Shown here one piece after another: positions 53,907-61,761 of a DNA stretch of 64,000 nucleotides; position 1 is the stretch's first letter, and each line of letters opens with the position of its first letter. Below the pieces are notes generated by a model, which was not told the origin of the DNA, made no database searches, and worked only from the letters and a program-made list of their open reading frames with translations. Source of the DNA: Aphanothece sacrum FPU1. Its GTDB lineage: Bacteria > Cyanobacteriota > Cyanobacteriia > Cyanobacteriales > Microcystaceae. A program made the translations under genes and the position numbers. The stretch lies in contig NZ_BDQK01000014.1 in the NCBI RefSeq assembly GCF_003864295.1, positions 124,001 to 188,000 of the forward strand, given 5' to 3'.

Positions 53907-54191
53907 AGTATTGACTTCATTTTACTTTAAGTAAAAATAAATTAACCTTGGCATCTTTTGTTGTTTAAATGCGTCTGGTGAACTACCCCAACTAATTGCA
54001 AGCAATATAGTTGGGGCTTCTAACTTCATCCTTTTTTTGTTAACCGAGCAGTATTGAGCGGTGCAGCCGCACTCGCGGAGCGAGACCGCAAAATCTTTTG
54101 GAATTTATAGGTGGGGACTTCTCCCGACATTTCTGTTAAAATCAACACCATCAGTTACATTATTGGGTGAGTGTGTTGGGAGTGAACCAGA

Positions 54192-55436
54192 ATGTTAAGT
54201 CAAGAATCTACCTCAAACCGTATTACTCGAAGTCGTTACGATTATCATCTTTCTGAAGTTATTCGTCAACGTGCTTGGGTAGAGATTGATTTAGGGGCTT
54301 TAACCCACAATATTAAGCAAATTAAAGGGTTATTATCTCCTAAAACGGGTTTAATGGCTGTGGTAAAAGCGGACGCTTATGGCCATGGTGCTATTAAAGT
54401 AGCACAAACTGCTCTCAAAGCGGGGGCCAGTTGGTTGGCGATCGCTACTTTAGGAGAAGGAATTGAATTACGAGAGGCCGGAATTACAGCCCCCATCTTA
54501 ATTTTAGGGGCTATTAATACACCTCAAGAAATTGAAGCTATTGTCCATTGGCAGTTACAACCCACTTTATGTAATCCTCAACAAGCGTTAATTTTCTCGG
54601 AAACCCTTTCGGAATTAGGGGAAAATTTATCAGTTCATCTGAAATTAGATACGGGAATGTCTCGGTTAGGAACTCCTTGGGAACAAGCGACAGAATTTGT
54701 TAAATTAGTTCAACAATTACCCCATCTTAATATTGCTAGTATTTATTCTCATTTTGCCACTGCTGATGATCCTGATCCCACTATTATGAGATTACAACAT
54801 CAGCGTTTTGAAACCGCGATCGCTAACTTAAAAACTCAAGGAATTCAACCTCCTTATCTCCATTTAGCTAATTCAGCAGCAACTTTAACTGATCCTAGTT
54901 TACATTATGATTTAGTTCGAGTAGGATTAGCTATTTATGGACTCTATCCTTCTCCTCATTTACGTTCTGAAGTTTCTTTAAAATCAGTCTTACAAGTCAA
55001 AACAAAAATTACTCAAATTAAAACTATTCCTCCGGGAACAGGTGTTAGTTATGGACATAAATTTATTAGCGATAATTTGATGAAAATTGCTGTAGTTGGT
55101 ATCGGTTATGCGGATGGAGTACCCCGTAATTTATCTAACCGAATGGAAGTATTAATTAGGGGGCAACGGGTTCGTCAAATTGGGGCCATTACAATGGATC
55201 AATTGATGTTAGATGTGACTAATATTCGTCATTTACAAGTGGGAGAAGTTGTTACTATTATTGGTAAAGATGGAACGGAAGAAATTACGGCTGATGACTG
55301 GGCTAATAATTTAGGAACCATTTCTTGGGAAATTCTTTGTGGATTTAAACATCGACTTCCTAGAGTAAGTGTTCATTCTTTTAAGCCTAATTATAACAGT
55401 TCTCATTTAGATCCAATATTAACAATTGATAATTAA
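54192..55436 (+). CDS. alr: Alanine racemase
   Basis: A 414-residue fold-type III PLP enzyme that interconverts L- and D-alanine for peptidoglycan. The PLP lysine is K59 in VVKADAYGHGA. Other landmarks are HLKLDTGMSRLG, IYSHFATADD, HLANSAATL, YDLVRVGLAIYGLYPSP and the catalytic-Tyr region GTGVSYGHKFIS. An N-terminal extension of about 27 residues precedes the barrel. It follows the carboxypeptidase gene after 285 bp. That gap contains a GC-rich piece (GCGGTGCAGCCGCACTCGCG) of possible IS origin. Confidence 0.94.
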   Translation: MLSQESTSNRITRSRYDYHLSEVIRQRAWVEIDLGALTHNIKQIKGLLSPKTGLMAVVKADAYGHGAIKVAQTALKAGASWLAIATLGEGIELREAGITAPILILGAINTPQEIEAIVHWQLQPTLCNPQQALIFSETLSELGENLSVHLKLDTGMSRLGTPWEQATEFVKLVQQLPHLNIASIYSHFATADDPDPTIMRLQHQRFETAIANLKTQGIQPPYLHLANSAATLTDPSLHYDLVRVGLAIYGLYPSPHLRSEVSLKSVLQVKTKITQIKTIPPGTGVSYGHKFISDNLMKIAVVGIGYADGVPRNLSNRMEVLIRGQRVRQIGAITMDQLMLDVTNIRHLQVGEVVTIIGKDGTEEITADDWANNLGTISWEILCGFKHRLPRVSVHSFKPNYNSSHLDPILTIDN

Positions 55437-55591
55437 TACTTATAGACTTTAACTCTAAAGAGTTAAGCTATACAAACAAAGATTGCCTACGCAACCGAAT
55501 AATTGCTGTCGGCGAAGGCGGACTTCGTTTTTATAGAATAAGGCTTTAGCCTTTCATTAATTATTAGTTTAACAGAGTAAGTCAAGTAGAA
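55436..55591. repeat. Family-1 element, reverse orientation, degraded ends
   Basis: It reads as the reverse complement of the 7759 copy: GACTTTAACTCTAAAGAGTT, GGCGAAGGCGGACTTCG and AAGGCTTTAGCCTTTCATTA are recognisable. The left terminal repeat is missing and the right one is altered (AGTCAAGTAGAAG). Confidence 0.55.
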
Positions 55592-55597
55592 GCGAAA

Positions 55598-56989
55598 TTA
55601 TTTTTTTATGTCAGTATAAAGATTAACAATGGGTAATCCTTTTTTGGGCAAACTACTCATAAAAAGATATCTTATGTCATCGATTTTATTAGATAATAAG
55701 ATGATAATAATTGCTAAAATGGTTGAGACTATTCCCCATTTAATTGAAATAGGTATCAAAATAACAATAAGGGTTATTACCACTAAAATCATAGTTAAGA
55801 TTTGACCATATTTTTGTAATTTATCTAGAAAGATAACTGCACTCCGACAACTCGGACAATATTGAGTGTGTCGATACCATCTATCATATAATTGTTCATC
55901 GGTCAATTCTTGATACTTGTTATTATTATGATTTTCAGAAAAAGGGCCATTATTAGCAAATTCATCTAGCCATTTTCTAAAGGTAATAATCCCAAGATCA
56001 GCCGGAGAAGGCAAAAAATAAGCTTTATTCCAAGATTGATCTAAAGTTGACTGAATAACTTCTTGAGAGTGCATGATCGATAAATTTTGATCGCTTAATT
56101 TATAGTTAAATAAATGACTAAAACCTGTCCGTAAATTTTTGGGTAAACTGTTTAATAAAATATTATTTGAACTAAAATTCTGATTAGAAATTACTTTACC
56201 AATATAGCGACAATATCCAGGTTTTGTGGGAATAAAGTATAATTGAAATAAAAATTTTGCCCCATTAGTATACTCATATATAGTCGTATTACAACAAGGA
56301 GGCGTAAATTGCCGCATTGCATCCATATCTTGATTAACGCTATTATAACCTGTATGCTTTAGGGTAAATCCAGTTTCTGCGGATATTTCTCCAACTGTTT
56401 CAAAACGACTGATGGGGACTGTTTTCTCAGGAGAAAAACCAGCAATTCCTTCATGTAAAAATTGAGCATGAGACGGATCAAAACTACTTTCTAATGAGAC
56501 AGTATAACCTACAGGAACTTCCGACATATACCAGTCTGTTGAATTACTATCTAGTCCACATTCAGGAATGGTTGCAGGTTGTTTATTATTAGAGTCTTCA
56601 AACGGAGTGATACTATTATCTGGCCACACCCAAAGAAGTCCCTGATTAATTTGAGTGGGATAAATTTTTACCTGAGATCTTAAACTATTACAAGCAGTTT
56701 CTAAAGCCTCATTTCCGACTAACATAGGAATAGTTGTACATTGTCCCTCCCCGTTAAAACACCATCCATGATGTCTACACATTAGGGTTCCATCTTCTTT
56801 AATAGTTCCCTTAGATAATTGTGCTAATTTATGAGGACATTGATCATCCATAACACTCCATTTATCATTTTTATCTCGCCAAATTACTAACTTTTTATCC
56901 AGAATAGTTATGGAAGTAGGAACGGAAGGATCAATATAACTTAAAGGAAAAATAGGATACCAATTTTTTGTCCAAGAAAACTCAGTCAT
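55598..56989 (-). CDS. Rieske [2Fe-2S] oxygenase of the PaO/TIC55 type
   Basis: A 463-residue protein. The Rieske ligands are C51/H53 (DDQCPHKLAQL) and C71/H74 (MCRHHGWCF). A mononuclear-iron region follows with SLESSFDPSHAQFLHEG. A CxxC motif, HTQYCPSCRSAV (about 385-396), and two C-terminal membrane helices (about 400-435) are the marks of the pheophorbide a oxygenase/TIC55/PTC52 group. Members hydroxylate or open chlorophyll-derived tetrapyrroles or act as membrane redox proteins; the substrate here is unknown. It ends 7 bp from a family-1 repeat. The TldE-like gene lies upstream on the same strand after 70 bp. Confidence 0.87.
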   Translation of the reverse strand: MTEFSWTKNWYPIFPLSYIDPSVPTSITILDKKLVIWRDKNDKWSVMDDQCPHKLAQLSKGTIKEDGTLMCRHHGWCFNGEGQCTTIPMLVGNEALETACNSLRSQVKIYPTQINQGLLWVWPDNSITPFEDSNNKQPATIPECGLDSNSTDWYMSEVPVGYTVSLESSFDPSHAQFLHEGIAGFSPEKTVPISRFETVGEISAETGFTLKHTGYNSVNQDMDAMRQFTPPCCNTTIYEYTNGAKFLFQLYFIPTKPGYCRYIGKVISNQNFSSNNILLNSLPKNLRTGFSHLFNYKLSDQNLSIMHSQEVIQSTLDQSWNKAYFLPSPADLGIITFRKWLDEFANNGPFSENHNNNKYQELTDEQLYDRWYRHTQYCPSCRSAVIFLDKLQKYGQILTMILVVITLIVILIPISIKWGIVSTILAIIIILLSNKIDDIRYLFMSSLPKKGLPIVNLYTDIKK

Positions 56990-57059
56990 AATCTCAATAA
57001 TCTCATTAATAATTGAACTATATCTCCCCTAATTATAGGGGAGTTTATCTCATGTTAAT

Positions 57060-58400
57060 CTATTCTCCTGTTACGGATAATTCATTAACCCAAACTCTCG
57101 GACAAACACCTCTAGGAGTAACTTCTGCTTCAGTTTCGACACAAATAATTGATTTTAATAACTCTAAATAATCTCCTGCAACCGTTGCCGCATCAATACT
57201 AATTAATTCTCCCTTATTAACTAACCAACCATCAAAGGGAAGGGAAAATGAGCCTTGTAACGCATTAACCCCTGCATGAAGTGCCTGTAAACGATCAATT
57301 AAGATAACATTTTCAGATTCATCTAAACTATATTGAGGCGCATTTTCTTCAGATGTAAAAACATGATAAAAATGAGAACCTACAGTTACCTTAGACCCAA
57401 TATTTGCGTGTCCAGTAGGCTTAGAATTCATCCGTTTAGCGGTTCCTGTACTGTGTAATAACCCTGTAAGAATCCCATTTTTAATAATATCTACCGGACG
57501 AGTTGGGGTTCCTTCTCCATCAAAAGTTTCTGCTCCGATATTATCAGGATGGAGAGCATTATCGCAAAGACAAAGTAAAGGAGAAGCAATTTCTGTTCCC
57601 AAAGACTCAGGAGTTGAAAGACTTTGTTTATCTAAAATATTTTGAGCATTAAATAGATTAGAAAACGCGCTAATGAGACTTAAAAATGCAGTTGGTGAGA
57701 AAACAACTCTATATTTTCCAGAAGGAATAGACTGATAATTAATATGACTAATTGTCTTTTCTGTCACTTCTTTTAAACAGCCATCAATATCCAAATCTGA
57801 TAAACCATGACTAATTTTCATCGCACTTGCACCACGAGGTTTTTTGCCTTCTTGTTCAGTGCGACTATACAAATAAATAGAAGCATAGGAACGAGTTTCT
57901 TGTCGTAAAGCTCCATCACTATTAAGATAAAAACGGGCAATATCTTCTTGAGATAACCCATTATAAGGAACTCCCATAATAGCGGGATGAGCTTCTAATA
58001 ATGTTTTTTCAGCCTTAATTAAAGTCTCCATTAAAACAGGAACTGGGGCCGGTTCAACTACTTCATCAGAGACATTAGGAAGGGGTTCTTTCGCTTCAGG
58101 ACTAAACTCAGGAGGGTTATCTTTATTACCCAATAAACTAGCTTCCTGGGCTGTTTTTAAAGCTAATTGAAGACCTTGAATATCTAAATCAGTTGTAGTT
58201 GTTACTCCTACCATTTCTTGCTCATTCCATACTCGAACAATTACACTAGAACGATTAGAAGCTTGAACTTGTTTTGGTTCACCGTTATCAACTTCAACGC
58301 TAGTTTCATCAACAGATGATCCATAAATATCATATTTAGTAATGCCAAGTTCACGGGCAATAGATTGAGCAGAATTAGAAATTTCTTGGGTGTTAAGCAT
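57060..58400 (-). CDS. TldE/PmbA family protein (TldD partner)
   Basis: A 446-residue protein. It has EISNSAQSIARELGITKYDI, ANRSSVIVRVWNEQEMVGVT, LNSDGALRQETRSYASIYLY, SGKYRVVFSPTAFLSLISAF, FDGEGTPTRPVDIIKNGILT and the C-terminal SIDAATVAGDYLELLKSI. It lacks the HExxxH zinc motif of TldD, so it is the non-catalytic half of the TldD/TldE peptidase that trims peptides such as microcin precursors. tldD itself is not in the window. Complete length. Confidence 0.88.
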   Translation of the reverse strand: MLNTQEISNSAQSIARELGITKYDIYGSSVDETSVEVDNGEPKQVQASNRSSVIVRVWNEQEMVGVTTTTDLDIQGLQLALKTAQEASLLGNKDNPPEFSPEAKEPLPNVSDEVVEPAPVPVLMETLIKAEKTLLEAHPAIMGVPYNGLSQEDIARFYLNSDGALRQETRSYASIYLYSRTEQEGKKPRGASAMKISHGLSDLDIDGCLKEVTEKTISHINYQSIPSGKYRVVFSPTAFLSLISAFSNLFNAQNILDKQSLSTPESLGTEIASPLLCLCDNALHPDNIGAETFDGEGTPTRPVDIIKNGILTGLLHSTGTAKRMNSKPTGHANIGSKVTVGSHFYHVFTSEENAPQYSLDESENVILIDRLQALHAGVNALQGSFSLPFDGWLVNKGELISIDAATVAGDYLELLKSIICVETEAEVTPRGVCPRVWVNELSVTGE

Positions 58401-58472
58401 ATTTTTAAAGTTAATCTTTTCCCTATTATAGCAGAATAAAGATTAAGCTCAGGCTTTGATTCAGCATGATTT

Positions 58473-58500
58473 GTAGGGTCAATTCATAAATTGACCCTAC
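58473..58500. repeat. 28-bp palindrome between two minus-strand genes
   Basis: GTAGGGTCAATTCA and TAAATTGACCCTAC, 28 bp, nearly identical to the copy at 50408. Confidence 0.65.
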
Positions 58501-58515
58501 AATAACCATCAATTT

Positions 58516-58725
58516 TTAGTCAATAGAGATGGTTTGGGGGCCACTGCCGTTATCATGAGTACTATCCGTATAAGTAAATGTGGTAACTCCCTGTTTCTCT
58601 AACCAACTTTTTAAGGGGTCTTCTGAAAGTTTGAGTCTGAGTGCACCAGAAACAATACCTCCCATAAAAGCTAGAGGTTGTTGCAGTAATTCTTGAACAA
58701 TTGGCTGAAATTCGTCTAGAAACAT
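58516..58725 (-). CDS. Conserved small hypothetical protein
   Basis: A 69-residue protein: MFLDEFQPIVQELLQQPLAF, MGGIVSGALRLKLSEDPLKS, WLEKQGVTTFTYTDSTHDNG, then GPQTISID. An amphipathic helix, a short hydrophobic stretch with glycine pairs and a polar tail suggest a peripheral membrane protein. I have the impression that similar short proteins occur widely in cyanobacteria, but I cannot name a family. AGGAG lies about 9 nt before the ATG, which supports translation. It lies 128 bp from the divergent DUF1499 gene. Confidence 0.65.
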   Translation of the reverse strand: MFLDEFQPIVQELLQQPLAFMGGIVSGALRLKLSEDPLKSWLEKQGVTTFTYTDSTHDNGSGPQTISID

Positions 58726-58853
58726 GAAAAAAACTCCTAATTACACTAAAAATTTAAGGGAATAAGTCGGGTAATATCTTTCTCTAAATTATCCCCTCTT
58801 TAAATGTTAAGTTAATTAAAGTTGATCAGTTAAATTTACGTAACAATTAGGCT

Positions 58854-59375
58854 ATGTCTGTAACTAAGGATTCATCAAAACCCATTAAACCCAGATTCCT
58901 GACGATAATTATTTTATTAGGGGTTGTCTTGCTTTGGTTGGGAGTTAGGGTTATTTTTCCTGATAGTCCTACCCTTTTTGTGGGGACACCCCCCAATAAT
59001 TTGGGCATAATTGAGGGAAAATTGGCAGTTTGTCCCACTACTCCTAATTGTGTTAGTTCTCAAAGTCAAGAGGCAGAACATTCTATTGCACCTTTCTCTT
59101 ATCAGGGTAGCACTTCTGATGCGATCGCAACTCTTAAAAAGATTATTAATCAGCAAGAAAGAAGTAAAATTATCGCTGAAACTGATCAGTATCTTTACGC
59201 TCAATTTACCAGTAAATGGATGGGTTTTGTAGACGATGTTGAGTTTTTTTTAAATCCTGAAAAATCTATTATTGATGTACGTTCAGCTTCCCGTTTAGGT
59301 GAGTCTGATTTAGGGGTAAATCGTCAAAGAATTGAAGAAATTCGTCAAGCTTTTGTAGATTATTACTTAAATTAG
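58854..59375 (+). CDS. DUF1499 family protein
   Basis: A 173-residue protein. One N-terminal membrane helix (about residues 15-35, FLTIILLGVVLLWLGVRVIF) is followed by the DUF1499 domain: LAVCPTTPNCVSSQSQEAEH, ATLKKIINQQERSKIIAETD, YLYAQFTSKWMGFVDDVEFF and IDVRSASRLGESDLGVNRQR. The CP..PNCVSS start and the RS.SR.G.SD.G.N..R end are diagnostic. Function unknown; it is probably anchored and faces the periplasm or lumen. It is monocistronic. Confidence 0.9.
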   Translation: MSVTKDSSKPIKPRFLTIIILLGVVLLWLGVRVIFPDSPTLFVGTPPNNLGIIEGKLAVCPTTPNCVSSQSQEAEHSIAPFSYQGSTSDAIATLKKIINQQERSKIIAETDQYLYAQFTSKWMGFVDDVEFFLNPEKSIIDVRSASRLGESDLGVNRQRIEEIRQAFVDYYLN

Positions 59376-59383
59376 ATGTCAAT

Positions 59384-59410
59384 GTAGAACAGGCAAGATG
59401 CCTGTTCTAC
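59384..59410. repeat. 27-bp inverted repeat after the DUF1499 gene
   Basis: GTAGAACAGGCA and TGCCTGTTCTAC around AGA form a strong hairpin 9 bp after the stop codon. A degraded copy (GGTACCTGTTCCACAATTAT) lies at about 59575, on the far side of the family-1 copy, so the latter may have inserted in this sequence. Confidence 0.55.
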
Positions 59411-59569
59411 AATTAATAAAAGGCTAAAGCCTTATCCTATAAAAACTAAGTCCACCTTCGTGGACTGCCATTATAGGTTGCGTAGGCAACCTTTGTTTGT
59501 ATAGCTTAACTATGAACGAGTTAAGATCTATTATTTGTAATAATTTAGCATAAATTGTCCGGTAAAACC
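59411..59569. repeat. Family-1 element lacking its left end
   Basis: AATAAAAGGCTAAAGCCTTA through TTTAGCATAAATTGTCCGGT matches the copy at 60773 almost base for base from the first hairpin onward. The left terminal repeat (about 20 bp) has been replaced by the 59384-59410 palindrome. Confidence 0.65.
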
Positions 59570-59624
59570 GACAAGGTACCTGTTCCACAATTATTAAATA
59601 AAAATTATTAATTACCTATTTTTT

Positions 59625-60758
59625 ATGCAGTTTATTATTGACACCATTCAACAAAGTCCTGAGCAAGCGATTACTTTTGCTGAATTCATGAATTTAGCTC
59701 TCTATCATCCTGAACATGGCTATTATTCCTCTGGAAAAGTTGAAATAGGTTCTCAGGGTGACTTTTTCACTGCTTCATCTTTAGGGTCAGATTTTGCTGA
59801 ATTATTAGCAGAACAATTTAGAGAAATGTGGGAAGTTATGGGATATCCTATTACGTTTACTTTAGTAGAAATAGGGGCAGGATCAGGTTATTTCGCCGCA
59901 GATATTCTTAGCTATTTACAAGAAAAATATCATGATTTTTATTCTAAAATTAACTATATTATAGTTGAAAAATCACCTGAATCAATTAAAAAACAGAGAA
60001 ATTTATTAACAGAATTTTCTAATATTATTTGGCAAGATTGGTTAGATATTAATTATAATTCAATTACTGGTTGTATTTTTAGTAATGAGTTAATTGATGC
60101 TTTACCAGTTCATAAAATTATTATTAAAGAGCAACAACTTAAAGAAATTTATGTCACTGTATCTGAAGGAAAACTTCAAGAAGTGGTCAAAGATATTTCA
60201 ACTCCAAGATTACTAGATTATTTTCAATTAATTAATATTAATCTGCCTTCTGATGATTATCCAGAAAATTATTATAGTGAAGTTAACTTAAATGCGTTAG
60301 ATTGGTTAACTACAGTCACTAATAAATTAAATCGGGGTTATATATTAACCATTGATTATGGTTATACTGCCCAGAAATATTATCATTCTCAACGATATCA
60401 AGGAACTTTAAAATGTTATTATCAACATCGTCATCATGATAACCTTTATGTTAATATTGGAGAGCAAGATATAACTGCTCATGTTGATTTTACAGCCCTA
60501 GAAAACCAAGGTAAACTATTAGGATTAGAAACAGTTGGATTAACACAACAAGGTTTATTTTTAATGGGATTAGGATTAGGCGATCGCTTATCAGAATTAT
60601 CCAATGGCCAATATAGTTTAACAGAAATTTTTCAACGTCGAGATGCTCTACATCAATTAATTGATCCAATGGGTTTAGGAAAGTTTTATGTTTTGATTCA
60701 AAGTAAAAGATTAACTGAACAACAAAAACTAAAATCTCTCAAAGGATTAAAAACATAA
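59625..60758 (+). CDS. SAM-dependent methyltransferase, MidA/NDUFAF7 (DUF185) family
   Basis: A 377-residue protein. FAEFMNLALYHPEHGYYSSG, DFFTASSLGSDFAELLAEQF, the SAM motif LVEIGAGSGYFAADIL, IVEKSPESIKKQR, IFSNELIDALPVHKI and YILTIDYGYTAQKYYH are the family landmarks. NDUFAF7, the mitochondrial homologue, methylates an arginine of complex I; in cyanobacteria a link to the NDH-1 complex is plausible but unproven. Complete. It lies between two nearly identical family-1 repeats, both in the plus orientation. Confidence 0.9.
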   Translation: MQFIIDTIQQSPEQAITFAEFMNLALYHPEHGYYSSGKVEIGSQGDFFTASSLGSDFAELLAEQFREMWEVMGYPITFTLVEIGAGSGYFAADILSYLQEKYHDFYSKINYIIVEKSPESIKKQRNLLTEFSNIIWQDWLDINYNSITGCIFSNELIDALPVHKIIIKEQQLKEIYVTVSEGKLQEVVKDISTPRLLDYFQLININLPSDDYPENYYSEVNLNALDWLTTVTNKLNRGYILTIDYGYTAQKYYHSQRYQGTLKCYYQHRHHDNLYVNIGEQDITAHVDFTALENQGKLLGLETVGLTQQGLFLMGLGLGDRLSELSNGQYSLTEIFQRRDALHQLIDPMGLGKFYVLIQSKRLTEQQKLKSLKGLKT

Positions 60759-60772
60759 TTTTAATAAAAATT

Positions 60773-60962
60773 GGTTCTACCGGACTTACTATGCTAAACT
60801 AACAATTTATAAAAGGCTAAAGCCTTATCCTATAAAAACGAAGTCCACCTTCGTGGACTGCCATTATAGGTTGCGTAGGCAACCTTTGTTTGTATAGCTT
60901 AACTATGAACGAGTTAAGGTCTATTATTTGTAATAATTTAGCATAACTTGTCCGGTAGAACC
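60773..60962. repeat. Family-1 element, best-preserved copy, with 8-bp target duplication
   Basis: 190 bp from GGTTCTACCGGACTTACTAT to CATAACTTGTCCGGTAGAAC plus C. The ends are inverted repeats. TAAAAATT stands directly on both outer sides, which looks like an 8-bp target-site duplication. The inner hairpins are AGGCT/AGCCT, GTCCAC/GTGGAC, AGGTTGC/GCAACCT and TTAACT..GAGTTAA. Confidence 0.75.
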
Positions 60963-60987
60963 TAAAAATTTATAGGGGAGGGTTTTT

Positions 60988-61088
60988 GTAGGGGCGGGTT
61001 TTTTAGAGGATTTATGATGCTCACAAAAAAGTTGAATAAACCCGCCCCTCTTTGATGATGCTCACAAAAAAGTTGAATAAACCCGCCC
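60988..61088. repeat. Family-2 element with duplicated right half
   Basis: GTAGGGGCGGGTTTTTTAGA opens the element. GATGCTCACAAAAAAGTTGA followed by ATAAACCCGCCC occurs twice, 41 bp apart (61016 and 61057). With the family-1 copy it fills the 366-bp gap 60759-61124. Confidence 0.65.
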
Positions 61089-61124
61089 TTTTTCCCTGAT
61101 GCTAGTGTCCACAAGTAAAAATGT

Positions 61125-61340
61125 TTATTCCTCAGATTCTTCATATTCTTCATCTCTGAGTTTTTGTCGCTGTTGAACCGATGATTGAAAGGCACCAATC
61201 ACAAATCCTACAGTTGCTCCTCCAATAATAAGAATAGGTTGACGTTGCTCCCGTTGAGCAATTTTAGCCACAGCCAAACCCATCATAGCACCGATTAGTG
61301 CTGTCATAATTCCTGAAAAAATAATCACTCGAAAGTTCAT
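61125..61340 (-). CDS. Small two-helix membrane protein
   Basis: A 71-residue protein: VIIFSGIMTALIGAMMGLAV, AKIAQREQRQPILIIGGATV, GFVIGAFQSSVQQRQKLRDE, then an acidic end. Two glycine-rich helices are joined by a basic loop. I seem to recall similar proteins in other cyanobacteria but can give no name or function. The reverse-strand start at 61340 is the first ATG of the frame. Another frame over the same bases is discounted because it has a poor composition and no helices. Confidence 0.7.
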   Translation of the reverse strand: MNFRVIIFSGIMTALIGAMMGLAVAKIAQREQRQPILIIGGATVGFVIGAFQSSVQQRQKLRDEEYEESEE

Positions 61341-61442
61341 CTTTTTAAACTTGACAAATTGTTTAATAAATGTATTTGATTCCTATTTCTATTATCTCTT
61401 AATCCTATCAATTTGCTTAAGATTATAACAATTTGTTTCATT

Positions 61443-61535
61443 TTACATAAACAGAAAAGAATAGACTAACAATAAGATTGTGCCAATAAATAATAGATGA
61501 TTCATCCAATCATTAAATGTCCATTTTTTAAACAT
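61443..61535 (-). CDS. Possible 30-residue membrane peptide
   Basis: ATG at 61535: MFKKWTFNDWMNHLLFIGTI then LLLVYSFLFM. The form is an amphipathic start followed by one hydrophobic helix, typical of small thylakoid or membrane subunits. GGAG lies 9 nt upstream of the ATG, and the frame lies 20 bp after a second short frame (61556-61660) on the same strand. It is too short for composition tests. Confidence 0.4.
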   Translation of the reverse strand: MFKKWTFNDWMNHLLFIGTILLLVYSFLFM

Positions 61536-61555
61536 TATCGTTATTTTCTCCGAAG

Positions 61556-61660
61556 TTAATAGTCGATAGCTCGTTCTGGATTAAAAATATGTTCTAGAAC
61601 ATCTTGTGTAATGATTTTGATTTGAGATTTTACTGTTGATTTTAGAGTTTGCAGTTTCAT
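61556..61660 (-). CDS. Possible 34-residue protein
   Basis: ATG at 61660: MKLQTLKSTVKSQIKIITQD then VLEHIFNPERAIDY. It is helical and charged with a good amino-acid balance, and stops 20 bp before the next small frame. No family is recognised. The pair may be a small operon, or a chance result in AT-rich DNA. Confidence 0.38.
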   Translation of the reverse strand: MKLQTLKSTVKSQIKIITQDVLEHIFNPERAIDY

Positions 61661-61761
61661 ATTTAAATTTTAAATTAAAGAAGTGGAACTCAGGTTAAAA
61701 TAGTTGTAAAAAGTTTCTATTGACAGAAATAATTATACCATGAAAAACTTTTCAAACAAGT

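Noticed and set aside
54050-54115. GC-rich piece GCGGTGCAGCCGCACTCGCG upstream of alr
   Set aside because: Slightly resembles the piece at 26930 but has no open frame or clear inverted repeat; origin undecided.
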